DNA of 22,125 nt. Source: an uncultured Clostridia bacterium (lineage in GTDB: Bacteria; Bacillota; Clostridia; Oscillospirales; CAG-272). The stretch spans positions 1 through 22,125 of the forward strand of contig CAMFEL010000014.1 in assembly GCA_945949385.1 (NCBI GenBank), read 5' to 3'. This document shows, in pieces, positions 8,077 to 15,581 of the stretch. Made by a program: the position numbers and the translations under genes. The notes below the pieces were generated by a model that had not been told where the DNA came from, made no database searches, and saw only the letters and a list, made by a program, of their open reading frames with translations. How positions within the stretch are numbered: the stretch's first letter is position 1; each line of letters opens with the position of its first letter.

Positions 8077-8850
8077 TTACAGCAAAAGAGAATGCTCTCT
8101 GGGCGCTACTTTAAGTGTGACATCCGAAAATCCCTCGCTGTCAAGAGTGCGCCTTACGGTTGAAAACGCCAGATCGGGGTCGTTATTTTCAAGGCTCAGG
8201 TGCGCAAGCATAAGCCGCTGAGTGCCGCTTTCCGCCAGCAGGCGGCAAAGAATAGCCGAAGTGTCGTTGGAGAGATGACCTGTGTCTGAAAGTATTCTTT
8301 GCTTCAATCGGTACGGATATGCACCGCGGCGAAGCATTGTTTCATCGTGGTTTGCCTCCACCACCGCCTGACGGCAACCGCTGAGATTATTAAGGGCGGC
8401 GGGGACTATTCTGCCCATATCAGTTGCAACGCCCGCTCTGTCTCCGTCGTCGGAAACGGCAAGATAGCCCACATGGGCGGCGCTGTCGTGGGGCAGCGGG
8501 AAAGCGGTAAGCTCAATATCGCCTACGCGCACCTGAAAATCAGGCGTATCATGCACCACAATGCGGTGAGCGGCGTCCTTCATTCTGCACACCTCCCGCG
8601 CACTTTTTGCAGTTATATGTATGGGAACGGGGTGGCGGCGCGTCATAACGTCAAGGGCGCTGATATGGTCGCTGTGCTCGTGGGTGATGAATATGCAGGA
8701 TATATCGTCAAGGCTCATGCCTAACTCTCCCAGGGAAGTGCATACAGCCTTACAGCTTCGTCCTGCGTCAACAAGGACGGCGGTTTTTTCCGTGCGTATA
8801 AGGGTGCTGTTGCCTGAGGAGCCGGAAAAAAGAGTGGCTACTTCAATCAT
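8077..8850 (-). CDS. yycJ: MBL-fold metallohydrolase, YycJ/WalJ family
   Basis: A metallo-beta-lactamase-fold protein of 257 residues resembling YycJ/WalJ, a probable exonuclease linked to DNA replication or repair in Firmicutes. It begins MIEVATLFSGSSGNST, typical of the family, and carries the metal motif THEHSDH (H57, H59, D61, H62). Further ligands include HDSAAHVGY, TDMGR and the late AHLS. The ATG at 8850 shares one base with the rimO stop (TGATG), so translation is probably coupled. rlmH follows directly. The usual two-component genes walRK and yycHI are not in the window, so the gene has left its classical operon while keeping rlmH. Confidence 0.9.
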   Translation of the reverse strand: MIEVATLFSGSSGNSTLIRTEKTAVLVDAGRSCKAVCTSLGELGMSLDDISCIFITHEHSDHISALDVMTRRHPVPIHITAKSAREVCRMKDAAHRIVVHDTPDFQVRVGDIELTAFPLPHDSAAHVGYLAVSDDGDRAGVATDMGRIVPAALNNLSGCRQAVVEANHDETMLRRGAYPYRLKQRILSDTGHLSNDTSAILCRLLAESGTQRLMLAHLSLENNDPDLAFSTVRRTLDSEGFSDVTLKVAPREHSLLL

Positions 8851-10208
8851 CAGAGCGCCTCGCCCACAAGGTCGTAGTCCATGGTATCCGTTATGCGCAC
8901 ATCGAGAAAATCGCCGGGGGCGGGCTTTTTCTTTGCGGTAAACCACACTTTGCCGTCAATTTCGGCGGCGTCGCGGTATGTTCTGCCGAAGAATGCCTCG
9001 GAAACGGGGTCAAAGCCCTCGCACAGCACGCGAACTGTGGAGCCCAGCAAAGCTTCGTTATACTCCGCGCTGACTCTGTTCTGGCATTTCATGATAATAT
9101 CGTATCTGTCCTGTTTTGTCTGCTCGTCTATCTGACCGGCAAGCTCTGCGGCGGGGGTGTTTTCCTCTCTGGAATAGGGGAAGGCGCCGAAACGCTCAAA
9201 TTTCGTCTCCTTAACAAAGCTGCAAAGCTCCTCGAAATCCTCCTCCGTCTCGCCGGGGAAGCCTACAATGGCGGTGGTGCGTATAACAATATCGGGCATT
9301 GCCTCCCTCAGACGGCGTACGGCGTCCTTTATGCAGGCGGAGTCGCCGTGACGGTTCATGGCTTTCAGCACTCGGTCGCTTATATGCTGCACGGGAAGAT
9401 CAATATAATGAACAATTCGATCGTTGTCGCGCATTTCCGCAATAAGCTCGTCTGTAATTTTATCGGGATAGCAATAAAGTATGCGTATCCAGGGGATTGA
9501 TGTATTGTCCGTTATGGCGCGAAGCAGCCGGGGCAAGCTGTATTCGCCGTAAATGTCCTTGCCGTAGACGGTGGTGTCCTGTGCAATTACCACAAGCTCT
9601 TTAATCCCCATGCTGTCAAGGTTTTTGGCTTCCTCCACAATATCCTCCACGGTGCGGGAGCGCAGGGGTCCGCGGATGGAGGGGATTGCGCAGTAGGTGC
9701 AGCGGTTGTTACAGCCTTCAGCGATCTTAATATAGGCGCTGACCTCGCCTGTGGTGATCACTCTGTCGCCGCCGAGGGCCGCCGAGTCATTTGCGTCAAG
9801 GCAGCAGTATTTTGATTTTTTCTTGCCGGCGTCCTCAAGGGAAGCGTCAAGCGCTTCAACGATTTTATGTATGCCGCCCACGCCGAGAATGGCGTCAACC
9901 TCGGGCAGCTCCTCCAGTACCTGCTCGCGGTAGCGCTGAGCAAGACAGCCCGTCACAACGATAGCACGCAGCTTGCCGTGCTCTTTTAGCCATGCTATAT
10001 CCAGAATACTGTCGATAGATTCTTTTTTTGCGCTTTCGATAAAGGCGCAGGTGTTAATGATTACGGCGTCGGCCTCAGTTTCCTCGGGGGTGATATTATA
10101 GCCCGCTTCCATTATATGATGGAGCATTACCTCCGTATCGCACAAATTCTTTGCGCATCCCAGGGAGACAAAGCCTACTTTATATTTTTTTCTCTGTGAT
10201 TCAGTCAT
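8850..10208 (-). CDS. rimO: Ribosomal protein S12 methylthiotransferase RimO
   Basis: A radical-SAM enzyme that adds a methylthio group to the conserved Asp of ribosomal protein S12. At about 452 residues it matches the family. The N-terminal UPF0004 domain holds the three auxiliary-cluster cysteines in SLGC, NTC and TGC. The radical-SAM CxxxCxxC motif is GCNNRCTYC near residue 165, followed by IPSIRGPLRSR. The C-terminal 70 or so residues look like the TRAM domain. The start may be ATG 10208 or TTG 10214; GGAGAG lies 11 nt before the ATG and 5 nt before the TTG, so the TTG is possible. Either way the start overlaps the recX stop, indicating coupling. Confidence 0.95.
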   Translation of the reverse strand: MTESQRKKYKVGFVSLGCAKNLCDTEVMLHHIMEAGYNITPEETEADAVIINTCAFIESAKKESIDSILDIAWLKEHGKLRAIVVTGCLAQRYREQVLEELPEVDAILGVGGIHKIVEALDASLEDAGKKKSKYCCLDANDSAALGGDRVITTGEVSAYIKIAEGCNNRCTYCAIPSIRGPLRSRTVEDIVEEAKNLDSMGIKELVVIAQDTTVYGKDIYGEYSLPRLLRAITDNTSIPWIRILYCYPDKITDELIAEMRDNDRIVHYIDLPVQHISDRVLKAMNRHGDSACIKDAVRRLREAMPDIVIRTTAIVGFPGETEEDFEELCSFVKETKFERFGAFPYSREENTPAAELAGQIDEQTKQDRYDIIMKCQNRVSAEYNEALLGSTVRVLCEGFDPVSEAFFGRTYRDAAEIDGKVWFTAKKKPAPGDFLDVRITDTMDYDLVGEAL

Positions 10209-10860
10209 CTGCAAGATTACTCTCCGTGTATAATTCTTCAGCCTCGCGAAGCGCGCGCTCTATTTCCCCGAAAGAAAAGCCGAGACGTGAAAGTGCGGCT
10301 ATGCGTTTTTGCTTTTCGTCCCTGTCTTCGGCGGGCTCGGCATATTTCTTTTCCACAAGAGACAGGAGGGAATTGTAGTATTCGTCCTCGCTTACCGTAT
10401 CAAGGGCGGCGAAGATAACTTTTCTGTCGTAACCGCGCCCCATAAGCTCGGCGGCAATTCTCTTTTTGCCCCAATGCTTCTTTATACAGAAAAATCTGGT
10501 GATGCGCCTTGCCTGCTCCTCTTCCTTTATGTAGCCGTGCTCCACCATGTAGTCGGCGCACTCCTCGCATATGTCGCGGGGAAGCTGATGGTGCATAAGT
10601 CGGGATATGAGTCTTGCTCTGCTGTAATCGGAGGAAGCCAGCATACCTTCGGCTCTGGCGATGGCTCGGCTGAAATCCGCGGCGCGGCGCAGCTCGCAGA
10701 GCTTTTCCTCGCCGAAACCGTCATCCTTTGACAACTCCTGATCAAACCAGAGAGAGGGCTTAAAAAGCAAAAGGATCTTTTCCTCGCCGTCCTCCAGAGG
10801 AGTGATCTCCGCAGAAATTCCTGCTTTTGTTTCCAAAATCTCCGTAATCTTATAATCCAT
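10201..10860 (-). CDS. recX: Regulatory protein RecX
   Basis: A 219-residue protein with the three-helix repeats of RecX, which binds RecA filaments and modulates RecA activity. The diagnostic segments are YSRARLISRLMHHQLP, VEHGYIKEEEQARRITRFF and HWGKKRIAAELMGRGYD. The length is typical for Firmicutes RecX. The ATG at 10860 has AAAGG 7 nt upstream. It begins 13 nt after recF and overlaps rimO. Having its target recA two genes upstream in the same direction supports the assignment. Confidence 0.92.
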   Translation of the reverse strand: MDYKITEILETKAGISAEITPLEDGEEKILLLFKPSLWFDQELSKDDGFGEEKLCELRRAADFSRAIARAEGMLASSDYSRARLISRLMHHQLPRDICEECADYMVEHGYIKEEEQARRITRFFCIKKHWGKKRIAAELMGRGYDRKVIFAALDTVSEDEYYNSLLSLVEKKYAEPAEDRDEKQKRIAALSRLGFSFGEIERALREAEELYTESNLADD

Positions 10861-10873
10861 AATGCAACCTTTC

Positions 10874-12025
10874 TTATTCGCAGGAACGGTCCCCGTAATC
10901 TGCAGTGTCGGTGAGACGGCCGCCGTCTACCTTTATGAGCCGCACGCTGTCGGCGTATTTTTCCATAACATCGCTGTCGCAGGAGGTAATGATTATCTGT
11001 CTGTCTGACAGCTTTGAGAGAATGAAGCTCCTGCGCCCCTCGTCAAGCTCGCTGAGCACATCGTCAAGCAGAAACACGGGGTATTCCCCGCCTGCTCTTC
11101 GTGACGCTTCGCCCTCGGCAAGCTTCATTGCCAGCGCAAGGCTGCGCTGCTGACCCTGAGACGCATACAGCTTTGCTTCTTTTTTGTCAAGCAGGACGCC
11201 GAAATCGTCCTTATGTGTGCCGTAAAGTGTGGAGCCGTAGGCAATTTCCCGCTTCAGGTTATCGCACAGCATTGCCCTCAGTCGCTTTTGTCCCTCGCCC
11301 TTGATTTCCTCTTCTCCGCCGCCCTCTTTCTGAAGTACGGTGGAAAAGTCAAGCCTCGGCACCTCTCTGCCCGAGGTCATACTGTCAAAAAGCTCTGCCA
11401 CATAGCCGTCAAGCTCTGTCATATACTTGAGCCGTCTTGACGCAATATCTGTGGCAAGGGAGGACATTTGCTCGGCGTAAATTTCCCACAGAGACGAATC
11501 TATGGGCGTATCCTGCGCCTGCTTTATAAGGGCGTTGCGCTGATGCAGCGCTCTGTTATAGCGGGAAAGGGAGTCCAGATAAGCGGGATAAAGCTGAGAG
11601 AGGGCTATATCCATAAAGCTGCGCCGAAGGGCGGGTCCGCCGCTTACAAGCGTAAGATGAGCGGGACAGAAAAGCACGGCGCGGAAGTTTCCGATCATTT
11701 CCTTTGTGCCGGAAAGCTTCGCGCCTGTGCGCGTCAGTACCTTTTTGCCCGTTTGGGAAAGGACGGCGGAGAGATTTACGGGCAGGCTGTCGCCGTCCTT
11801 TATAAAGTCAAGTGAAAGCTGCGCCTCGTTTTCTCCGAAAGAGATCATATCCTTTTCGCGGGCGCCTCTGAAGGAACGGCCGCGGGCGAAAAAGTAAATG
11901 CCTTCAAGTATATTTGATTTTCCCTGTGCGTTTTTGCCCCACAAAAGATTTGCCCCATCGGAAAAGCTGCAGCTTTCCGAGGCTATGTTGCGAAAGGAGG
12001 AAAACGCGATTCTGAGACATTTCAA
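10874..12025 (-). CDS. recF: DNA replication and repair protein RecF
   Basis: An SMC-like ATPase that helps load RecA on gapped DNA with RecO and RecR. The 383 residues fit the family. Walker A is GKNAQGKSN (K31-S37), the ABC-type signature is SQGQQRSLALAMKLAE, and Walker B with D-loop is VFLLDDVLSELDEGRR near the C-terminus. The start codon is TTG at 12025, with AAGGAG 7 nt upstream; the overlapping ATG is out of frame. In most Firmicutes recF sits in dnaA-dnaN-recF-gyrB at the origin; here it lies 37 nt after recA and before recX, an unusual recombination operon. Confidence 0.95.
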   Translation of the reverse strand: MKCLRIAFSSFRNIASESCSFSDGANLLWGKNAQGKSNILEGIYFFARGRSFRGAREKDMISFGENEAQLSLDFIKDGDSLPVNLSAVLSQTGKKVLTRTGAKLSGTKEMIGNFRAVLFCPAHLTLVSGGPALRRSFMDIALSQLYPAYLDSLSRYNRALHQRNALIKQAQDTPIDSSLWEIYAEQMSSLATDIASRRLKYMTELDGYVAELFDSMTSGREVPRLDFSTVLQKEGGGEEEIKGEGQKRLRAMLCDNLKREIAYGSTLYGTHKDDFGVLLDKKEAKLYASQGQQRSLALAMKLAEGEASRRAGGEYPVFLLDDVLSELDEGRRSFILSKLSDRQIIITSCDSDVMEKYADSVRLIKVDGGRLTDTADYGDRSCE

Positions 12026-12062
12026 GCGGCGGCTCCTTGCTTTTTCCGTTGTGTTTTAAGTA

Positions 12063-13175
12063 TTACTGATCTTCGTCAAGATCCATGTCAAGCAGGCGGA
12101 TGTCAAGCTCCTCGTCGTCAAGTTCTGCTTCCGCACCCTTTTCGTCGGGCACGCCTGCCGCTTTGATCTTAGCTTCAAGCTCTGCGGCAAGGGAAGCGTC
12201 GTTTTCGACGGCGATTCTTGCGTTGTCGCGTCCCTGCCCCAGTCTTTCGCCGTTGTAGGAGAACCAGGAGCCGCTCTTTTCGATGACGCCTGCGTCCACG
12301 CCCATGTCAAGAATCTCTCCGGCTTTGGAAATGCCCTTGCCGTAGAGAATATCGAATTCAGCCACCTTGAAAGGAGGAGCCACCTTGTTCTTTACGATTT
12401 TGCATTTTACATGGTTGCCGTAGGACTCGGTACCGGTTTTCAGCACCTCGGTTTTGCGGATGTCTATACGCACGGAGGCGTAGAATTTCAGCGCTCTGCC
12501 GCCGGTGGTGGTCTCGGGGTTGCCGTACATAACGCCCACCTTTTCGCGGAGCTGGTTTATAAATATAACGATACAGTTGGTCTTTGCCACGGTGCCGGAA
12601 AGCTTACGCAGTGCCTGCGACATAAGTCTTGCCTGAAGTCCCACATGGGAAGCGCCCATATCGCCCTCGATTTCCGCCTGGGGCACCAGAGCCGCCACGG
12701 AGTCGATGACAACGATGTCGATAGCGCCGCTGCGCACAAGAGCCTCACAGACTTCAAGTCCCTGCTCGCCGGAATCCGGCTGGGATACGAGAAGATTGTC
12801 AATGTTGACTCCCAGATTTTTCGCGTACACGGGGTCAAGAGCGTGCTCCGCGTCGATAAACGCCGCCTCTCCCCCCAGCTTCTGCACCTCGGCGATGCAA
12901 TGCAGCGCCACGGTGGTTTTACCGGAGGATTCGGGTCCGTATATTTCGATAATTCTGCCGCGGGGAATGCCGCCCACGCCCAGAGCCATGTCAAGTCCCA
13001 CGGAGCCGGTGGACACGGCGGAAACATTCAGCTTGGAGTTTTCGCCCATTTTCATGACCGTACCCTTGCCGTAATTCTTTTCGATCTGAGATATGGCGGT
13101 CTCAAGCGCTTTCTTCTTTTCCTCGGGAGAGGTTACAGGTGCGGCGGTAGGTGCCGCTTTCTTTTTTGTAGCCAT
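12063..13175 (-). CDS. recA: Recombinase RecA
   Basis: The ATP-dependent strand-exchange recombinase, also the co-protease for LexA where an SOS response exists. It has 370 residues with Walker A GPESSGKTT, the ATP-cap region EHALDPVYAKNLGVN, IDSVAALVP (Walker B) and the L2-loop segment YGNPETTTGGRALKFYASVR. There is an Ala/Lys-rich N-terminal extension of about 20 residues and a very acidic C-terminal tail ending DMDLDEDQ. The ATG at 13175 is preceded by AAAGGA about 12 nt upstream, slightly far. It is the first gene after a consensus promoter and probably heads an eight-gene transcript reaching mnmG. Confidence 0.98.
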   Translation of the reverse strand: MATKKKAAPTAAPVTSPEEKKKALETAISQIEKNYGKGTVMKMGENSKLNVSAVSTGSVGLDMALGVGGIPRGRIIEIYGPESSGKTTVALHCIAEVQKLGGEAAFIDAEHALDPVYAKNLGVNIDNLLVSQPDSGEQGLEVCEALVRSGAIDIVVIDSVAALVPQAEIEGDMGASHVGLQARLMSQALRKLSGTVAKTNCIVIFINQLREKVGVMYGNPETTTGGRALKFYASVRIDIRKTEVLKTGTESYGNHVKCKIVKNKVAPPFKVAEFDILYGKGISKAGEILDMGVDAGVIEKSGSWFSYNGERLGQGRDNARIAVENDASLAAELEAKIKAAGVPDEKGAEAELDDEELDIRLLDMDLDEDQ

Positions 13176-13264
13176 TTATTCGGAGATCCTTTCTTGTAAT
13201 AAAGTATGCGGTCGGCGCAAGCCAAAAAGGGCGCAAAAACCCAAATTATATTACTCTACATATT

Positions 13265-13293
13265 ATTATATCGTATATTTTTGCAACAGTCAA
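13265..13293 (-). promoter_or_regulatory. Sigma-A promoter of recA
   Basis: On the minus strand TTGACT (13293-13288), a 17-bp spacer and TATAAT (13270-13265) form a near-perfect vegetative promoter. It gives a leader of about 83 nt before the recA ATG. No Bacillus-type (GAAC-N4-GTTC) LexA box was seen in the 342-bp gap. Confidence 0.88.
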
Positions 13294-13416
13294 GGAAACG
13301 GCGGAAAAAAAGAGGGTGGGCGGGGCGTTTTTTTGGCGGCGCGGGAGGTGTTTGGTGACAGGGGATGACATTAAGGAGAATAACGGAAAAAAGCGGGAAA
13401 AGCGGCGGGGAGGCAC

Positions 13417-13473
13417 TTGAAAAGGGGGCGGCTGTATGGTAAAATATGCGCAGAGATGCGCCGTTTGGCGCAT
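13417..13473 (+). promoter_or_regulatory. Promoter and hairpin operator candidate of the GH123-like gene
   Basis: TTGAAA (13417-13422), a 17-bp spacer and TAAAAT (13440-13445) form a good sigma-A promoter facing the plus-strand gene. Around the expected start lies a perfect 7-bp inverted repeat ATGCGCC-GTTT-GGCGCAT (13456-13473), and an extra ATGCGC at 13446-13451. The placement at +1 to +25 suggests a repressor operator or a 5' RNA hairpin; this is inference. The rest of the 13176-13517 gap holds the divergent recA promoter and GC-rich sequence in which nothing else was recognised. Confidence 0.65.
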
Positions 13474-13517
13474 ATTGAGTGCGGCGGAAAGCGACCGCAG
13501 GGAAAGGAAACTGAAAA

Positions 13518-15170
13518 ATGCCTGAGATTTTAATGAAAACCATGGCGATGACGGAAAAATGCTTTCCGGATGAGCGCCTTGAGGACAAGAGGGAATGTGT
13601 AAAGGCGAGTATGCTGCGAGGGGAGCGTTTCAGCTTTCAGCTCGGATTGCAGTATGCAGAAGCCTGCCCGGCAAAGACGGTGGCTCATCTGTATGTCGAA
13701 AGCGGCATAAGCGATGATATTTCGCTTCAGCGCATAGATTATGTACCGGTGAGGCTTCCCGTAAATTTCGGAGTTGACGACGGCAACTATCTGCGCACCG
13801 CCCCCGGACTTTATCCCGACCTTCTCCGTCCCATGACGGAGAAAAACCGTATCCCCGTGACAGAGCAGCTTACAAGCATATGGGTGGACATAAATGCGCC
13901 CGCGGACGCTGCTGCAGGAGCACACGGCATACGGTTTATTCTGCGTGACGAGAATGAAAAAGTGCTTTGCGAAAAGAGCTTTGACATTGACATAATTCCC
14001 GCCGAGCTGCCGAAACAGGAGATAGCGGTGACTCAATGGCTGCACACGGACTGTCTTGCCGCGTATTACGGCGTTGAGATATTCTCCGAGGAGCACTGGG
14101 CCGTTATACGGCGCTTTGTGGAAACTGCGGTCAAAAACGGCATAAATATGATACTTACTCCCATTTTCACGCCGCCTCTTGACACGCGCGTCGGCGGAGA
14201 GCGTCCCACCGTTCAGCTTATTGATGTATACCGCCGGGGCGGCAAGTGGCGTTTCGGCTTTGAAAAGCTTGACAGGTGGGTCAATATGTGCCTTGAATGC
14301 GGGGTGGAGTATTTTGAGATGTCCCATCTGTTTACGCAGTGGGGGGCTCACCACGCGCCCAAGATTATGGCGGAGACGGAAAACGGATACGAGCGGATAT
14401 TCGGCTGGGACACGGACGCTGCAGGCGAGGAATACAGAGGATTTCTTTCAGCCGTTTTGCCGCCGCTGCTTGATGAGCTTGAAAGTCTGGGAGTCGCCGA
14501 CAGATGCGTATTCCACATTTCCGACGAGCCCGGCGGAGACAAGCTGGAAAGCTATCTTGCGGCGAAAAACAGTGTGAAAGACCTGCTTCGCGGTCATATA
14601 ATTATGGACGCCCTGTCCGACTTCAGTTTTTACGAAAAGGGCGTTGTGGAGCATCCGGTGGTTTCGGTGGATCATATGCAGCCTTATATTGACGCAGGCG
14701 TAAAGGAGCTATGGACATATTACTGCTGCTGTCAGGACAGGGATGTGCCGAACCGATTCCTTTCCATGCCTACGGCGAGAGACCGCGGTAGGGGTCAGCT
14801 TTTCTTCAAATATGATATTGCGGGATTTTTGCAGTGGGGCTATAATTTCTGGTTTACGCAGGAGTCCTGCGAATACTGCGACCCCTATATGTGTACTGAC
14901 GGCGGTATGTGGGTACCCGCGGGAGACGCATTCTCCGTATACCCCGCACCGGGTGGCGGCGCATACGAAACCCTGCACCTGCTGAGCTTTACCTCGGCGC
15001 TTGCGGATCTTCGTGCTTTCAGGCTGGCGGAGTCCCTGTGCGGCAAGGACGCCGTTATGGCGGTCATTGAGGAACGGGGAACGGTGGAATTCAAAAACTT
15101 CCCCCACGGCGACGAACAGGTGCTGGATGTAAGAGAAAAAATAAACGCCATGATAGCGGAGAGATTATAG
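13518..15170 (+). CDS. GH123/DUF4091-type putative glycoside hydrolase
   Basis: A 550-residue protein resembling the DUF4091 family, whose characterised relatives (GH123) are N-acetyl-beta-galactosaminidases using substrate-assisted catalysis. A beta-sandwich-like N-terminal region (to about residue 160) precedes a TIM-barrel-like part. The segment CVFHISDEPGG contains an Asp-Glu pair (D336-E337), matching the catalytic DE pair of GH123. The late GDAFSVYPAPGG followed by a helical tail is typical of DUF4091. No signal peptide is visible, so it is probably cytoplasmic and acts on imported oligosaccharides; the substrate is inferred. AAAGGA about 9 nt before ATG 13518 supports the start. It is the only plus-strand gene, with its own promoter and terminator. 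Confidence 0.8.
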   Translation: MPEILMKTMAMTEKCFPDERLEDKRECVKASMLRGERFSFQLGLQYAEACPAKTVAHLYVESGISDDISLQRIDYVPVRLPVNFGVDDGNYLRTAPGLYPDLLRPMTEKNRIPVTEQLTSIWVDINAPADAAAGAHGIRFILRDENEKVLCEKSFDIDIIPAELPKQEIAVTQWLHTDCLAAYYGVEIFSEEHWAVIRRFVETAVKNGINMILTPIFTPPLDTRVGGERPTVQLIDVYRRGGKWRFGFEKLDRWVNMCLECGVEYFEMSHLFTQWGAHHAPKIMAETENGYERIFGWDTDAAGEEYRGFLSAVLPPLLDELESLGVADRCVFHISDEPGGDKLESYLAAKNSVKDLLRGHIIMDALSDFSFYEKGVVEHPVVSVDHMQPYIDAGVKELWTYYCCCQDRDVPNRFLSMPTARDRGRGQLFFKYDIAGFLQWGYNFWFTQESCEYCDPYMCTDGGMWVPAGDAFSVYPAPGGGAYETLHLLSFTSALADLRAFRLAESLCGKDAVMAVIEERGTVEFKNFPHGDEQVLDVREKINAMIAERL

Positions 15171-15177
15171 TTTACGC

Positions 15178-15215
15178 ACAGCAGGGCTGCCGTTGGCAGC
15201 CCTGCTGTTTTATAT
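15178..15215 (+). terminator. Intrinsic terminator of the GH123-like gene
   Basis: A perfect 14-bp GC-rich stem (ACAGCAGGGCTGCC with GGCAGCCCTGCTGT), a 3-nt GTT loop and a run TTTTATATT lie 8 nt after the stop codon. Confidence 0.93.
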
Positions 15216-15271
15216 TATATGTTATACGGGGCTTTGCCCCATACACAGATGGGTATATGCGAGACTCCGCC

Positions 15272-15563
15272 GGGGCGCTGCCCCATACCCCGCTTAGTAC
15301 CTTTTTTAGAAAAAAGGTACTAAGAACCCCAAAAAACTTTGGGAAATGGGTATATTTTGAAGCTAAAGAATTGCAGGAAACTTCGTTTCGCTGTATATAA
15401 AGATCAGCAAAAATTAGATTCGTGCAGCTTTTACGAGTAAAACCCTTTTCCCTTTTCTAAAAGTTTTTGAGGTTTGTTAAGGGACTTTTTTCAAAAAGTC
15501 CTTTAACCGGGGTACGGGGCAGAGCCCCGTAATATTCCCGGAGTGCGGGGCAGCGCCCCGCAA
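15272..15563 (+). repeat. Dispersed hairpin repeat, copy A
   Basis: About 290 bp, closely similar to 19627-19916 in the same orientation. In order it holds the palindrome GGGGCGCTGCCCC, a perfect 15-bp hairpin (15293-15307/15310-15324), a highly conserved AT-rich core from GGGTATATTTTGAA to AAAGATCAGCAA, a second hairpin (15477-15490/15493-15506) and further GGGGC...GCCCC palindromes. It has no ORF of note. It fills the gap between the convergent GH123-like gene and the end of the exporter operon, and may supply the terminator for the exporter transcript. Confidence 0.85.
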
Positions 15564-15581
15564 TATCCCCCGAACGCTATA

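Noticed and set aside
12411..13199. Long plus-strand open frame antisense to recA
   Set aside because: It lies opposite an unmistakable recA gene and has no ribosome binding site or family features; it is a shadow frame of GC-rich codons.
13176..13517. LexA/SOS box upstream of recA
   Set aside because: No GAAC-N4-GTTC type motif or close variant was found near the promoter. Other lineage-specific boxes cannot be excluded.
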